A stretch of DNA of 48,865 nt. It comes from Candidatus Levyibacteriota bacterium. Its GTDB lineage: Bacteria > Patescibacteria > Microgenomatia > Levybacterales > UBA12049. The stretch covers positions 1 through 48,865 of the forward strand of contig DAHWUP010000005.1 in NCBI GenBank assembly GCA_027334565.1, given 5' to 3'. Shown here in pieces: positions 17,073 to 25,746 of this stretch; positions within the stretch are counted from its first letter, which is position 1, and each line of letters starts with the position of its first letter. Made by a program: the position numbers and the translations under genes. The notes below the pieces were generated by a model, which had not been told where the DNA came from, did no database searches, and worked only from the letters and a program-made list of their open reading frames with translations.

Positions 17073-18256
17073 GAGTTTTAGTAGTGTCGTCGTTTCTACC
17101 CTTTCCTTTAACGTCGGGCGGAAATATAAGACTTTACAATTTGATAAAGCATTTGTCCAAACGCCACCGGATCACTTTGATTTGCGAGAAAAGAGACAAT
17201 CAAACACAGGAAGACGTTTTGGAAGTTGAGAAAATTTGCGAAAAAGTACTTTGGGTAAGACGGAAAAGGCAGTGGAGTGTTAGAAACATTTTAAAAACGG
17301 GATTTTCTTTGAACCCTTTTTTGATCACCGGACACACCAGCGAAGAAATGAGACTTGCGATCGCCGATGAGCTGGTCAGAAATCCTTACGAACTGATACA
17401 TGTAGAGACCTTTTACGTTTTTCAAAATCTTCCCAAGGTAAAGATCCCGGTGGTTTTGGTAGAACATAATATCGAATATCTGGTTTATGGGCGTTTCGCC
17501 AAACTGGCCAATCCGTTATTAAGACCCCTTTTATACCTCGATGTTGCAAAGTTAAAGAAAAAAGAAAAAGCGGCGTGGCAGCTGGCTGACAGGGTGGTTG
17601 CGGTATCCAATACAGAGAAAAGACTGATGAAGCTGCCCGAAGTTTCGGTGGTTCCAAACGGCGTAGATACGAACGAATTTCCTTTCCGCGATTTTTCCGA
17701 AGTTTTGCGCGAGAAACGGGTGCTTTTTATCGGAGACTACAAGTGGATGCAAAACCGTGACGCGGTTGAGCTGATCATAAAAGAGATCTGGCCGCAAATC
17801 ACCGACAAGTTTAAAGAAGAGGGAAAAGAACCGGAGCTTAAGCTTTGGATAGTAGGCAAGAATATGCCCGGTTATTTCAGGCGCTTTGAAGACAAGAGCA
17901 TTTTTTTCGACTTTAACAATAAAGACGAGACCCCAAGGATTTACCGGAATGCATATATCCTGCTGGCTCCGCTTAGGGCGGCCGGGGGAACAAGTTATAA
18001 GATTTTGGAAAGTTTTGCTTCAGGCACCGCTGTCGTGACCACCGGTTTGGGCGCGGAGGGTTTGGAAGCCAAGAACGGACTGCATTTGTTGTACTCAGAC
18101 AGCGCTTCGGAACTTGCCGATTACGTATATAACCTTACCTTTGACCATAGTTTATATAAAAAAATAACTTTAAACGCCAGGAAATTTGTGGAAAGTCATT
18201 ACAACTGGGAGGTCATTGCCTCAAAACTTGAGGAGGTGTATCTTTCCTGTCTTTAA
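17069..18256 (+). CDS. Glycosyltransferase family 4
   Basis: A 395-residue GT-B protein: N-terminal FLPFPLTSGGNIRLYNL (glycine-rich acceptor side), hinge at VVPNGVDTNEF (about 195-205), donor domain with FIGDYKWMQN and LRAAGGTSYKILESFASG (about 301-318), the site of the conserved glutamate. It overlaps the preceding gene by ATGA. It is a cytoplasmic or membrane-associated nucleotide-sugar-dependent transferase; sugar and linkage are not predictable. Confidence 0.86.
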   Translation: MRVLVVSSFLPFPLTSGGNIRLYNLIKHLSKRHRITLICEKRDNQTQEDVLEVEKICEKVLWVRRKRQWSVRNILKTGFSLNPFLITGHTSEEMRLAIADELVRNPYELIHVETFYVFQNLPKVKIPVVLVEHNIEYLVYGRFAKLANPLLRPLLYLDVAKLKKKEKAAWQLADRVVAVSNTEKRLMKLPEVSVVPNGVDTNEFPFRDFSEVLREKRVLFIGDYKWMQNRDAVELIIKEIWPQITDKFKEEGKEPELKLWIVGKNMPGYFRRFEDKSIFFDFNNKDETPRIYRNAYILLAPLRAAGGTSYKILESFASGTAVVTTGLGAEGLEAKNGLHLLYSDSASELADYVYNLTFDHSLYKKITLNARKFVESHYNWEVIASKLEEVYLSCL

Positions 18257-18259
18257 AAT

Positions 18260-19138
18260 ATGGATTTGTCCGTAATTATCGTATCTTATAACACAAAAGA
18301 GGTTTTAAAAAAATGCATCGGGTCGATTTATGCGAACGTGACCGGAATTAAATTCGAGGTGATAGTGGTGGATAACGCTTCGGCCGACGGTACGGGTAAG
18401 GAGCTTTCAAAGCTAAATCACCCAAACTATAAATATATCCAAAACAATGATAATCTGGGATTTTCCAAGGCCAATAACGTCGGGATCAAACGGTCAAGCG
18501 GTCGATACGTGCTGTTTTTAAACCCCGATACCCTGGTGCATAAAAACACCCTTTCGGAAATGCTTAAGTTTATGGAAAAAACGCCCGACTGCGGGGCTTC
18601 GACCTGCAAAGTGGTTCTGCCGAACGGAGAAATCGACGATTCGTGCCACCGCGGTTTTCCCACACCTTGGAACGCTTTTACCCACTTTTCTGGGCTTTCA
18701 AAACTTTTTCCAAAATCAATGATCTTTAACGGGTATAACATGGGCTATCTGGATTTAACCAAGACGCATGAGATTGATGCTTTGGCCGGTTCTTTCATGT
18801 TCGTCAGGCGAAAAGCCGGCGATGAAGCAGGCTGGTGGGACGAAGACTATTTTTTTTACGGCGAAGACCTGGATTTTTGTTACCAACTTTGGCAAAAGGG
18901 CTGGAAAATCTACTATTATCCGCACGTGATTTTAACGCATCTTAAGGGGGTGTCCGGCGGGATCAAGAAGATCTCCAAAGAAATCACTACCGCCGATGAG
19001 GAAACAAGAATCAGGGCGACCAGATCAAGGTTCAACGCAATGCGTATTTTTTACAAAAAACATTACGAGGCAAAATATCCGTGGATAGTTACACGGTTGG
19101 TTTATCTCGGAATATCGATAAAACAAACCCTTTCCTGA
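18260..19138 (+). CDS. Glycosyltransferase family 2
   Basis: A 292-residue GT-A fold protein: LSVIIVSYNTKEVL (3-16), VVDNASADGT (about 36-45), FLNPDT (about 85-90) and the catalytic YGEDLDFCYQLW near residue 198. It is of the same WbbL-like branch as the gene at 11576. The promoter of the next gene begins inside its last codons. Confidence 0.87.
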   Translation: MDLSVIIVSYNTKEVLKKCIGSIYANVTGIKFEVIVVDNASADGTGKELSKLNHPNYKYIQNNDNLGFSKANNVGIKRSSGRYVLFLNPDTLVHKNTLSEMLKFMEKTPDCGASTCKVVLPNGEIDDSCHRGFPTPWNAFTHFSGLSKLFPKSMIFNGYNMGYLDLTKTHEIDALAGSFMFVRRKAGDEAGWWDEDYFFYGEDLDFCYQLWQKGWKIYYYPHVILTHLKGVSGGIKKISKEITTADEETRIRATRSRFNAMRIFYKKHYEAKYPWIVTRLVYLGISIKQTLS

Positions 19139-19144
19139 TATAAT
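19136..19144 (+). promoter_or_regulatory. Extended -10 promoter, leaderless type
   Basis: TGaTATAAT, a perfect extended -10, ends 6 nt before the ATG at 19151, so the expected start of transcription falls on the start codon. No good -35 is seen. Confidence 0.6.
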
Positions 19145-19150
19145 AGCCTC

Positions 19151-20245
19151 ATGACCATCGGTATCGACGCCAGACTATGGAGTAAAACCGGCGTTGGCAG
19201 ATATATCAGAAATCTGGTATTGAATCTCCAGGAGCTTGATAAGAACAACCGTTATATCTTGTTCGCCTTAAAAGAGGATCTGCCTGATTTAAAAGCCAAA
19301 ATCAAAAATCCGGCGTATAAGATCGTTGAAAGCGATATTCGTTGGCACACCTTTTTTGAACAGACACGTTTTTTAAAGGTTCTAGAAAGCGAAAGACTGG
19401 ATCTGATGCATTTCCCGTACATCTCCGTGCCTATTTTTTACCGAAAGCCTTTTTTGGTTACCGTACACGATCTTATTCCGTATCATTTTTCAACCGGCCA
19501 AGCGTCGACCCTGCCTTATCCCCTTTATCTTTTTAAACGAACTGCCTATAAATTGGTGTTAAAAACCGCCGCAAGAAATGCGAAAAAAATAATCGTGCCT
19601 TTGAACGCGGTAAAAAGCGACGTATCAAAGACCTTAAAAGTCGACCCCGCAAAAATCATTGTCACTTATGAGGGAGCAAAGGATGGCCAACCGGATAAAG
19701 GCGGGGCGAAAACCCTAAGAGATAAGTACGGGAGATATCTTTTGTACGTCGGCAATGCCTATCCGCATAAAAATCTAAAAAGGCTGATCGAAGCGTTTTC
19801 CGAGCTTGAAGAAAAAGATATTAAGCTGATGTTGGTAGGGCGTAAAGATTATTTTTATCAAAGACTTGAACAACAGACATCATCCAAAAATGTCATTTTC
19901 TTCGGTTTTGTAAACGATGAGGAGTTGTCCGCATTATATCGCCGCGCTTTGGCTTTGGTTCAACCGTCGATGATGGAGGGATTCGGTTTGCCGGTTTTGG
20001 AAGCGATGGCCAACCGTTGTCCGGTGGTTTGTTCGGATATTCCTTCGCTTACGGAGTTAACAAAAGGTAACGCCGTTTATTTTAACCCCGAGGATACAAA
20101 AGATATGAAACTAAAACTTGAGTCCGTCATCGGGAAAAAGGAAGAATATCGGGAACTTATAGAAAAAGCTTTTGAGCGTTCAAAGGAGTTCTCCTGGGAA
20201 AAAATGACAAAAGAAACCATTAAGATTTATGAATCGGCAGTATGA
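19151..20245 (+). CDS. Glycosyltransferase family 4
   Basis: A 364-residue two-domain GT4 transferase. N-terminal domain: IGIDARLWSKTGVGRYIRNL (glycine-rich loop); hinge at IVTYEGA; donor domain from RYLLYVGNAYPHKNL with MMEGFGLPVLEAM at about 273-285, carrying the E-x7-E motif. It is the same family as the genes at 9868 and 20289. It appears to have its own promoter (19136-19144) and no Shine-Dalgarno, so the mRNA is probably leaderless. Confidence 0.88.
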   Translation: MTIGIDARLWSKTGVGRYIRNLVLNLQELDKNNRYILFALKEDLPDLKAKIKNPAYKIVESDIRWHTFFEQTRFLKVLESERLDLMHFPYISVPIFYRKPFLVTVHDLIPYHFSTGQASTLPYPLYLFKRTAYKLVLKTAARNAKKIIVPLNAVKSDVSKTLKVDPAKIIVTYEGAKDGQPDKGGAKTLRDKYGRYLLYVGNAYPHKNLKRLIEAFSELEEKDIKLMLVGRKDYFYQRLEQQTSSKNVIFFGFVNDEELSALYRRALALVQPSMMEGFGLPVLEAMANRCPVVCSDIPSLTELTKGNAVYFNPEDTKDMKLKLESVIGKKEEYRELIEKAFERSKEFSWEKMTKETIKIYESAV

Positions 20246-20292
20246 AGGTAGCCTTGAACCTTCGGATTTATTGGGATGATGAGAATATATGA
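20242..20292 (+). other. 16-codon mini-ORF between two GT4 genes
   Basis: An ATG at 20242 overlaps the previous stop (ATGA) and its own TGA overlaps the ATG of the next gene (ATGA). The 16-residue product starts MKVALNLR; the next gene starts MKVALVYDR. Either it is a coupling peptide that carries ribosomes across a 43-nt gap, or it is the remnant of a duplicated gene start. It is too short to judge from sequence alone. Confidence 0.3.
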
Positions 20293-21356
20293 AAGTTGCA
20301 CTAGTTTACGATCGGATCAATAAATGGGGCGGGGCGGAAAGGATTTTGCTCTTTTTACATCGGATCTTTCCCGATGCCCCATTATATACATCGGTATATA
20401 ACAGGGAAAAGGCCCCATGGGCCGACGTATTTAAGGTCAGGCCTTCTTTTTTGCAAAAGCTCCCGTTTGCTTCGACCTCGCATGAGTCTTTGGCTATTCT
20501 TATGCCGCTTGCTTTTGAAAGCTTTGACTTTAGCGGGTACGATCTGGTGATCTCCCTAACCAGCGAAGCGGCCAAAGGGATCATCACCAAGCCAAAAACC
20601 AAACATCTTTGTATCTTATTAACGCCGACCAGATATCTTTGGAGCGGATACGAGGAATATTTTAAAAATCCGCTGCTTAAGATTTTTTCTTATCCGGCGG
20701 TAAAATACCTGAGGTTTTGGGATAAGATCGCGGCGCAAAGACCGGATAAGCTGCTCGCGATCTCAACGGATGTCAAGCAAAGGATCAAGAAATATTACGG
20801 TCTCTCGGCGCCAACCATCGACCTACCGCTTTTTAGCCTGCGCAAAAATACTTCTTTAAGTGCGCCGGAAGATTATTTTCTGGTAATCTCGCGACTGGTT
20901 TATTACAAACGGGTCGACTTGGCGGTCAAAGTTTTTAACGAACTTAAGCTGCCGCTTAAGATCATCGGCACGGGTTCCGAGGAGAAAAGCTTAAAAAGCA
21001 TGGCTAAGGGTAATATCGAGTTTTTGGGTGAAGTTTCGGATGAGGAGTTGAGTTCTTATTATCAAAACTGCAAGGGTCTTATCTTTCCCGGGCGTGAGGA
21101 TTTCGGTCTGGTGATGGTTGAGGCGCAAAGCTTCGGTAAACCCGTCTTGGCATTTAAGGGGGGCGGGGCGTTGGACATCATCAGAGAAGGAGTAACCGGC
21201 GAGTTTTTTGACGAACAAACCGTTGCAGAGCTTGCAAAAGCGGTGGAAAAATTTAACAATAAAAGATATAATGCAAAAATGTGCGAAGAGAATGCTGCCA
21301 GGTTTTCTTTCGATAATTTCAAAAAAGAGCTTTTGACAACGATAGATAATTTATGA
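20289..21356 (+). CDS. Glycosyltransferase family 4 (WbaZ-like)
   Basis: A 355-residue GT-B enzyme. The N-terminus MKVALVYDRINKWGGAERIL is the typical GGAE acceptor loop; LTPTRYLWSGYEEY near residue 111 is characteristic of the mannosyl-transferring WbaZ-like branch; the donor domain holds YYKRVDLAVKVF and FPGREDFGLVMVEAQ (about 264-278) with the two conserved glutamates. It is coupled by ATGA to manC downstream, which agrees with GDP-mannose as donor (inference). Confidence 0.87.
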   Translation: MKVALVYDRINKWGGAERILLFLHRIFPDAPLYTSVYNREKAPWADVFKVRPSFLQKLPFASTSHESLAILMPLAFESFDFSGYDLVISLTSEAAKGIITKPKTKHLCILLTPTRYLWSGYEEYFKNPLLKIFSYPAVKYLRFWDKIAAQRPDKLLAISTDVKQRIKKYYGLSAPTIDLPLFSLRKNTSLSAPEDYFLVISRLVYYKRVDLAVKVFNELKLPLKIIGTGSEEKSLKSMAKGNIEFLGEVSDEELSSYYQNCKGLIFPGREDFGLVMVEAQSFGKPVLAFKGGGALDIIREGVTGEFFDEQTVAELAKAVEKFNNKRYNAKMCEENAARFSFDNFKKELLTTIDNL

Positions 21357-22435
21357 AGATAGTCATATTTGCCGGCGGAGTCGGAACAAGGCTTTGGCCG
21401 TTATCGCGAAAAAACACACCCAAACAGTTTGAAAAGATCATCGGAGAAAAATCGACCTTGCAGCTTGCGGTCGACAGGCTTAAGCCCGATTTCAAACCGC
21501 AGGATATTTATGTCTCGACCGGAAAGAAATACGAGGCACTGGTTCGAAACCATCTTCCCCAAATTCCGGCGGAAAATTTTATCCTTGAACCGGAGATGCG
21601 TGACGTAGGACCGGCCGTAGGCGTGGCAATGGGAATAATAGGCAAGAAACATCCCGATTCGCCGGTCGGAATCGTCTGGAGCGATCATTTCGTCAAAAAG
21701 GAAAGGCGCTTCAGGGAGGTTTTGGAGTTTGCCAAAAGGTTGGTGAATCAACAGCCCGGTTCGATCGTTTTTATCGGTCAGCGTGCAAGGTTTGCCAACC
21801 AGAATTTGGGTTGGCTCGAGTTTGGGGACGAAGTAAGTCAGATGAGGGGAACAAAAATATTCAAATTTAAAAAATTGATCTATAGACCGAGTCTTGAGGA
21901 CGCCGAGATGTTCATGGAGAGCAAAAAATATGCCTGGAATCCGGGTTATTTTGTGACAACCCCTGCTTTCATTCTTGAACAATACAAGCAATTTGCCCCC
22001 AAGATCTTCAAGGGGATCATGAATATCCAACAGGCTGTCGGTACGAGCCGTTTCGAGGAGGTTTTGGGAAAAACCTATCCTACCTTTGAAAAAATAAGTT
22101 TCGACAACGCGATACTGGAAAAAATGGACCCCAAAAATGTCTTTGTCATCGCCGCCGACCTGGGTTGGAGCGACGTCGGTGCCTGGGAAGCTTTGAAAGA
22201 AGCTCTCGAAGTCAACAAAAACGAAAATGTCACCAAGGGAAAAGTATTGATCGAGGATTCTTCGGATAACCTTGTTTTTAATTATACCGACCAGCTGGTC
22301 GTAGGGATAGACCTTGAAAAAATGCTGGTGATCAATACCGATGATGTTCTTTTAGTCTGTTCCAAAAATTCTGTCCCCAAAATAAAAAAGCTGGTAGAAA
22401 GCTTGAACGGAACCGAACACGAGCATCTGACTTAA
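21353..22435 (+). CDS. manC: Mannose-1-phosphate guanylyltransferase
   Basis: A 360-residue nucleotidyltransferase making GDP-mannose from GTP and mannose 1-phosphate. The signature FAGGVGTRLWPLSRKNTPKQ starts at residue 6; EPEMRDVGPAVGVAM (about 80-94), the metal-site WSDHF, the sugar-binding WNPGYFV and DNAILEKM, and AADLGWSDVGAWEAL (about 264-278) are all where the family has them. The length fits the single-domain form without the C-terminal isomerase domain of E. coli ManC. It supplies GDP-mannose to the mannosyltransferases of the locus. Confidence 0.9.
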   Translation: MKIVIFAGGVGTRLWPLSRKNTPKQFEKIIGEKSTLQLAVDRLKPDFKPQDIYVSTGKKYEALVRNHLPQIPAENFILEPEMRDVGPAVGVAMGIIGKKHPDSPVGIVWSDHFVKKERRFREVLEFAKRLVNQQPGSIVFIGQRARFANQNLGWLEFGDEVSQMRGTKIFKFKKLIYRPSLEDAEMFMESKKYAWNPGYFVTTPAFILEQYKQFAPKIFKGIMNIQQAVGTSRFEEVLGKTYPTFEKISFDNAILEKMDPKNVFVIAADLGWSDVGAWEALKEALEVNKNENVTKGKVLIEDSSDNLVFNYTDQLVVGIDLEKMLVINTDDVLLVCSKNSVPKIKKLVESLNGTEHEHLT

Positions 22436-22441
22436 AACTTT

Positions 22442-23107
22442 ATGCCGACTACAGAGGTTAAAAAAAGCGGTTTTTATGAGATCACCAAAAGGGTAATGGA
22501 CGTCGTTTTTGCATGTATCCTGCTGGTTATATTTTCGCCGGTAATTCTTGTCGTAGCGGTTTCCATCAAACTCGATTCCGACGGTCCGGTCATGGCGGAC
22601 ACTCCCCAAAGGGTAGGAAAGGGAGGCAGGGGTTTTAAAATGTATAAATTCAGAAGCATGATCCAGAACGCGCACAGGCTGTTAAGAAGTAACCCAAAGT
22701 ATCAGGATCTTTTCGAAAAGTATAAAAAGAACAGTTATAAGCTGAAAAGGGATCCGAGAATAACCAGGGTCGGCCATTTCATCAGAAAGCATTCCATCGA
22801 CGAAGTACCCCAGCTTTTAAACGTTCTAAAAGGCGATATGAGTCTCGTTGGGCCGAGAGCTTATTATCCGGACGAGCTGATCGAGCAACAGAAAAAATAT
22901 CCCAAAACCAAGGAAGCGGTTAAGGTGGTTTTATCGATCAAGCCGGGAATCACCGGATACTGGCAGGTTTCGGGAAGAAGCGCCATAAATTTTGACAAAA
23001 GGATAGAAATGGATGCGATGTATGTCAGAAAGCGCTCGATAATTTACGACCTTTGGATAATCTTAAAAACTCCCTGGGCGATGATCTCCGGCAAAGGCGC
23101 GTTATAG
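22442..23107 (+). CDS. Polyprenyl-phosphate sugar-1-phosphate transferase (initiating glycosyltransferase)
   Basis: A 221-residue protein consisting of the catalytic domain of the WcaJ/WbaP/PglC family. A hydrophobic membrane-embedded helix (about 19-42) follows KRVMDVVFACI; then FKMYKFRSM (about 62-70), LKRDPRITRVGHFIR, EVPQLLNVLKGDMS with the conserved acidic residues, LVGPR, and KPGITGYWQVSGRS. It transfers a sugar phosphate from a nucleotide sugar to polyprenyl phosphate, the first committed step of the glycan. The large N-terminal membrane part of WcaJ is absent, as in PglC. It is the last gene of the polysaccharide block. Confidence 0.88.
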   Translation: MPTTEVKKSGFYEITKRVMDVVFACILLVIFSPVILVVAVSIKLDSDGPVMADTPQRVGKGGRGFKMYKFRSMIQNAHRLLRSNPKYQDLFEKYKKNSYKLKRDPRITRVGHFIRKHSIDEVPQLLNVLKGDMSLVGPRAYYPDELIEQQKKYPKTKEAVKVVLSIKPGITGYWQVSGRSAINFDKRIEMDAMYVRKRSIIYDLWIILKTPWAMISGKGAL

Positions 23108-23120
23108 GTTTTACGACGGG

Positions 23121-23150
23121 TTGACAGGAAAAGCGGTTTCAAGGTATGAT
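23121..23150 (+). promoter_or_regulatory. Sigma70-type promoter, leaderless, for the DUF4012 gene
   Basis: TTGACA (23121-23126), 18-nt spacer, TATGAT (23145-23150). The ATG at 23158 lies 7 nt after the -10, at the expected transcription start. The upstream in-frame ATG at 23146 is inside the -10 box and cannot be the start of this transcript. Confidence 0.7.
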
Positions 23151-23157
23151 ATTTGTT

Positions 23158-25161
23158 ATGGATGGACTTGAAAAGATAAATTTTAATCTGGAAAAACAAT
23201 CTATCGGCAATACCAGTCCATCACAACCAACACAGATTCCCAAGGTAAACGATTTCCGTAACAATGCAATGAAAAAAAGACAAATAAAGTTTGGTTTTAA
23301 AGGGCTTTTTGGGGGCAGAAACATAGTTATCGCCGGTGTTTTGCTACTTATTTTGATCCTGTTTTCGGTTTTTGGAATCTATCTTCCGGCTCAAAAAGCT
23401 TACAAGGACGCAAAGCTGACTTACGCCGACGCACAGGCTGCGGCCTGGGCAATAAAAACCCAGAACGTCCAGCTGGCTTCGGACCAGCTGGCAAAGACCA
23501 AGACCGATCTGGACAAAACTCAAAAAGATGTCGAGGCGATGGGGTATCTAAAGTACATCCCGGTTGTCAACTGGTACTATGGCGACGCATATCATATGGT
23601 TAACGCCGGAGAACACGGTCTTAACGCGGCCATCATTCTGGTCGACGCGATCAAACCGTACGCCGATGTTTTGGGTCTTAAGGGACAGGGGAGTTTTGCC
23701 GGAGGGACGGCGCAACAGCGTATCGAAACGGCCGTAAGAACGCTGGGTAAGATCACTCCCCAAATAGACACCATCTCAAGCGAACTCGACGCGGTTAGAA
23801 GCGAAATCGATCAGGTCGACCCGAATCATTATCCGTCGTTCTCTTACGGTAAAAAAGCCAGGGATGCGATCGCCAACATCAAGAACATCACCGATGAAAG
23901 TGTCAGCCTGATCAACAACGCCAAACCGCTTATAAAAATCCTCCCGTCCGTGTTGGGAAACCCGAACGAAGTAAAATACTTGCTCTTATTCCAGAACGAC
24001 AAGGAGCTTCGCCCGACCGGCGGGTTCATCACCGCTTATGCGGTTTTCAGACTCGACAGCGGGGTGGTCCATGTGGACGAATCCGGGGATATTTATAGTC
24101 TTGACGCAACGGTTCCCAACAAGCCTACCGCACCCGCGCCTATTTTAAAATATTTGGCGAACGTCCCGGTTTTAAACTTAAGGGATAACAATCTGTCACC
24201 CGATTTTAAGGTTTCGATGGACTCTTTCTATAAAATGTATCAAACCGCCGGCGGTGCGACCAATGTTAACGGAATCATCGCGGTCGACACCCACGCGCTG
24301 GTGTCGGCGATGAACATTTTAGGAGACATCAGCGCGGACGGATCAACTTTTACCACCAAAAACGATCCTTATTGCAATTGTCCGGATGTAATTTATCAGC
24401 TTGAGCAAATAGCCGACCAGCCGGTTGAAGGGATCAAGACGAACAGAAAAGGGATTATCGGAGACCTGATGTACGCTATTATGTATAAAGCTTTTTCATC
24501 TTCCCCCAAACTTTATTGGGGGCCGTTGTTTCAGGTGATGTTAACGGAAATGAACGAAAAACACATCCTCTTTTATATGAACGATCCTCAGGCGCAGGCA
24601 GGTTTCGAGGGATTAAATGCCGCCGGAAGAATAGTGCCGTTCAACGGTGATTATTTCCATCTTAACGAGGCTAATTTCGGCGGGGCAAAATCAAACATGT
24701 TCGTGACCGAGTCGGTGTCACAGGATTATAGTCTTGGGAATGACGGCACGATCCAAAAGACGGTGACGGTTAATTACAAAAATCCGTATCCGCCTTCCGA
24801 TTGCAATCTGGCCAGAGGAAACTTATGTTTGAATGCGACACTTAGGGACTGGTTCAGGATATATGTTCCCAAAGGCAGTCAGCTTATTTCTTCAACCGGC
24901 TCGGAAGTGAAAATGACCACATACGATGATTTGGGAAAAACCGTATTCGAGGGATTCTTAACGGTCAGGCCCCAAGGCGCCTCAACACTGACGGTAACCT
25001 ATAAGCTGCCGTTTAAGTTGGGAAACAATTCCGTGTTGCCTTTGCTTATCCAAAAACAACCCGGAACGGATAATTTTGCCTATACGATCACCAAAGGCAA
25101 CGGAATTTTGAAACAGTTCAATTTGTCTTCAGATACTACTTTGAATCTTCAGCTAAGATAA
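23158..25161 (+). CDS. DUF4012 domain membrane-anchored surface protein
   Basis: A 667-residue protein (start 23158 chosen because 23146 falls in the -10 box). Layout: a cytoplasmic tail of about 50 residues, one membrane helix (about 52-76), an extracellular alpha-helical region rich in A, K, D, Q (about 80-260), then the DUF4012 core with LLFQNDKELRPTGGFITAYAVF beginning near residue 276 and a beta-rich end. ELRPTGGFI is the family hallmark. DUF4012 proteins are common in Gram-positive and CPR genomes next to exopolysaccharide genes; their function is unknown. Position directly after the initiating sugar transferase suggests a role in the cell envelope. Confidence 0.8.
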   Translation: MDGLEKINFNLEKQSIGNTSPSQPTQIPKVNDFRNNAMKKRQIKFGFKGLFGGRNIVIAGVLLLILILFSVFGIYLPAQKAYKDAKLTYADAQAAAWAIKTQNVQLASDQLAKTKTDLDKTQKDVEAMGYLKYIPVVNWYYGDAYHMVNAGEHGLNAAIILVDAIKPYADVLGLKGQGSFAGGTAQQRIETAVRTLGKITPQIDTISSELDAVRSEIDQVDPNHYPSFSYGKKARDAIANIKNITDESVSLINNAKPLIKILPSVLGNPNEVKYLLLFQNDKELRPTGGFITAYAVFRLDSGVVHVDESGDIYSLDATVPNKPTAPAPILKYLANVPVLNLRDNNLSPDFKVSMDSFYKMYQTAGGATNVNGIIAVDTHALVSAMNILGDISADGSTFTTKNDPYCNCPDVIYQLEQIADQPVEGIKTNRKGIIGDLMYAIMYKAFSSSPKLYWGPLFQVMLTEMNEKHILFYMNDPQAQAGFEGLNAAGRIVPFNGDYFHLNEANFGGAKSNMFVTESVSQDYSLGNDGTIQKTVTVNYKNPYPPSDCNLARGNLCLNATLRDWFRIYVPKGSQLISSTGSEVKMTTYDDLGKTVFEGFLTVRPQGASTLTVTYKLPFKLGNNSVLPLLIQKQPGTDNFAYTITKGNGILKQFNLSSDTTLNLQLR

Positions 25162-25165
25162 GTTT

Positions 25166-25708
25166 ATGAGGGCATATAAGACCGAAGGGATTGTCATTAG
25201 GCGTAAAAATTATCTCGAGGCAGACAGAATCCTAACAATTTTTACCAGGCGTAAGGGTAAAATCAGGGTCAAGGCAAAAGGGGTCCGTAAAATTACCAGC
25301 CGCCGGTCGGGCCATATCGAACTTTTAAATCATTCCGTGTTCAGCCTGTATCAGGGTCAGGCGATGCCTGTTTTAACCGAGGCGGAAACCCTTAAGAATT
25401 ATTCCATGCTTAAAAAAGATTTAAAGCGTATCGGTATCGCTTATCATTTCTGTGAGCTTGTAGACGGTTTGTGTCCCGAAAATCAGGAAAACGAAGAAAT
25501 TTTTATACTGTTACAACAGGCCTTGGATACCATTTCAAGCGACGAAAGACTTGACTTAATCACTCACCGGTTCGAGTTAAAACTGTTAACGCTATTGGGC
25601 TTTTCAAGCCCCGGCCAAAAAATGGACAAGGAAGAGGCGGAGAATTTCATCGAATCGATTTTGGAACGAAAACTTAAAACAAAACAGCTCCTGCCCAGGC
25701 TTTCCTAA
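25166..25708 (+). CDS. recO: DNA repair protein RecO, short form
   Basis: A 180-residue RecO. The N-terminal OB-fold begins RAYKTEGIVIRRKNYLEADRI, as in the family, and includes KGKIRVKAKGVRK; the C-terminal part is helical (YHFCELVDGL, FELKLLTLLGF). RecO helps load RecA on SSB-coated DNA with RecR. Usual length is about 240-250 residues; here the C-terminal end, including the cysteine cluster that binds zinc in many RecO proteins, is missing. It follows DUF4012 by 4 nt and is probably read from the same promoter. Confidence 0.85.
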   Translation: MRAYKTEGIVIRRKNYLEADRILTIFTRRKGKIRVKAKGVRKITSRRSGHIELLNHSVFSLYQGQAMPVLTEAETLKNYSMLKKDLKRIGIAYHFCELVDGLCPENQENEEIFILLQQALDTISSDERLDLITHRFELKLLTLLGFSSPGQKMDKEEAENFIESILERKLKTKQLLPRLS

Positions 25709-25732
25709 ATCTTTTAAGTTAGGCTTCTTTTT
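25704..25732 (+). terminator. Possible intrinsic terminator after recO
   Basis: CCTAA (25704-25708) and TTAGG (25719-25723) form a short hairpin over the recO stop, followed directly by CTTCTTTTT. The stem is weak but the T-run is good. The -10 of glyS starts in the T-run. Confidence 0.4.
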
Positions 25733-25740
25733 GTTATGAT
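25732..25740 (+). promoter_or_regulatory. Extended -10 promoter, leaderless, for glyS
   Basis: TGtTATGAT ends 6 nt before the ATG at 25747. No clear -35. Confidence 0.55.
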
Positions 25741-25746
25741 TGGCAT

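Noticed and set aside
21401..22030. 209-aa minus-strand ORF opposite manC
   Set aside because: Antisense shadow of a well-supported enzyme; no recognisable domain.
23146..23157. Upstream ATG start for the DUF4012 gene
   Set aside because: It lies inside the TATGAT -10 box of a good promoter; the ATG at 23158 fits the transcription start.
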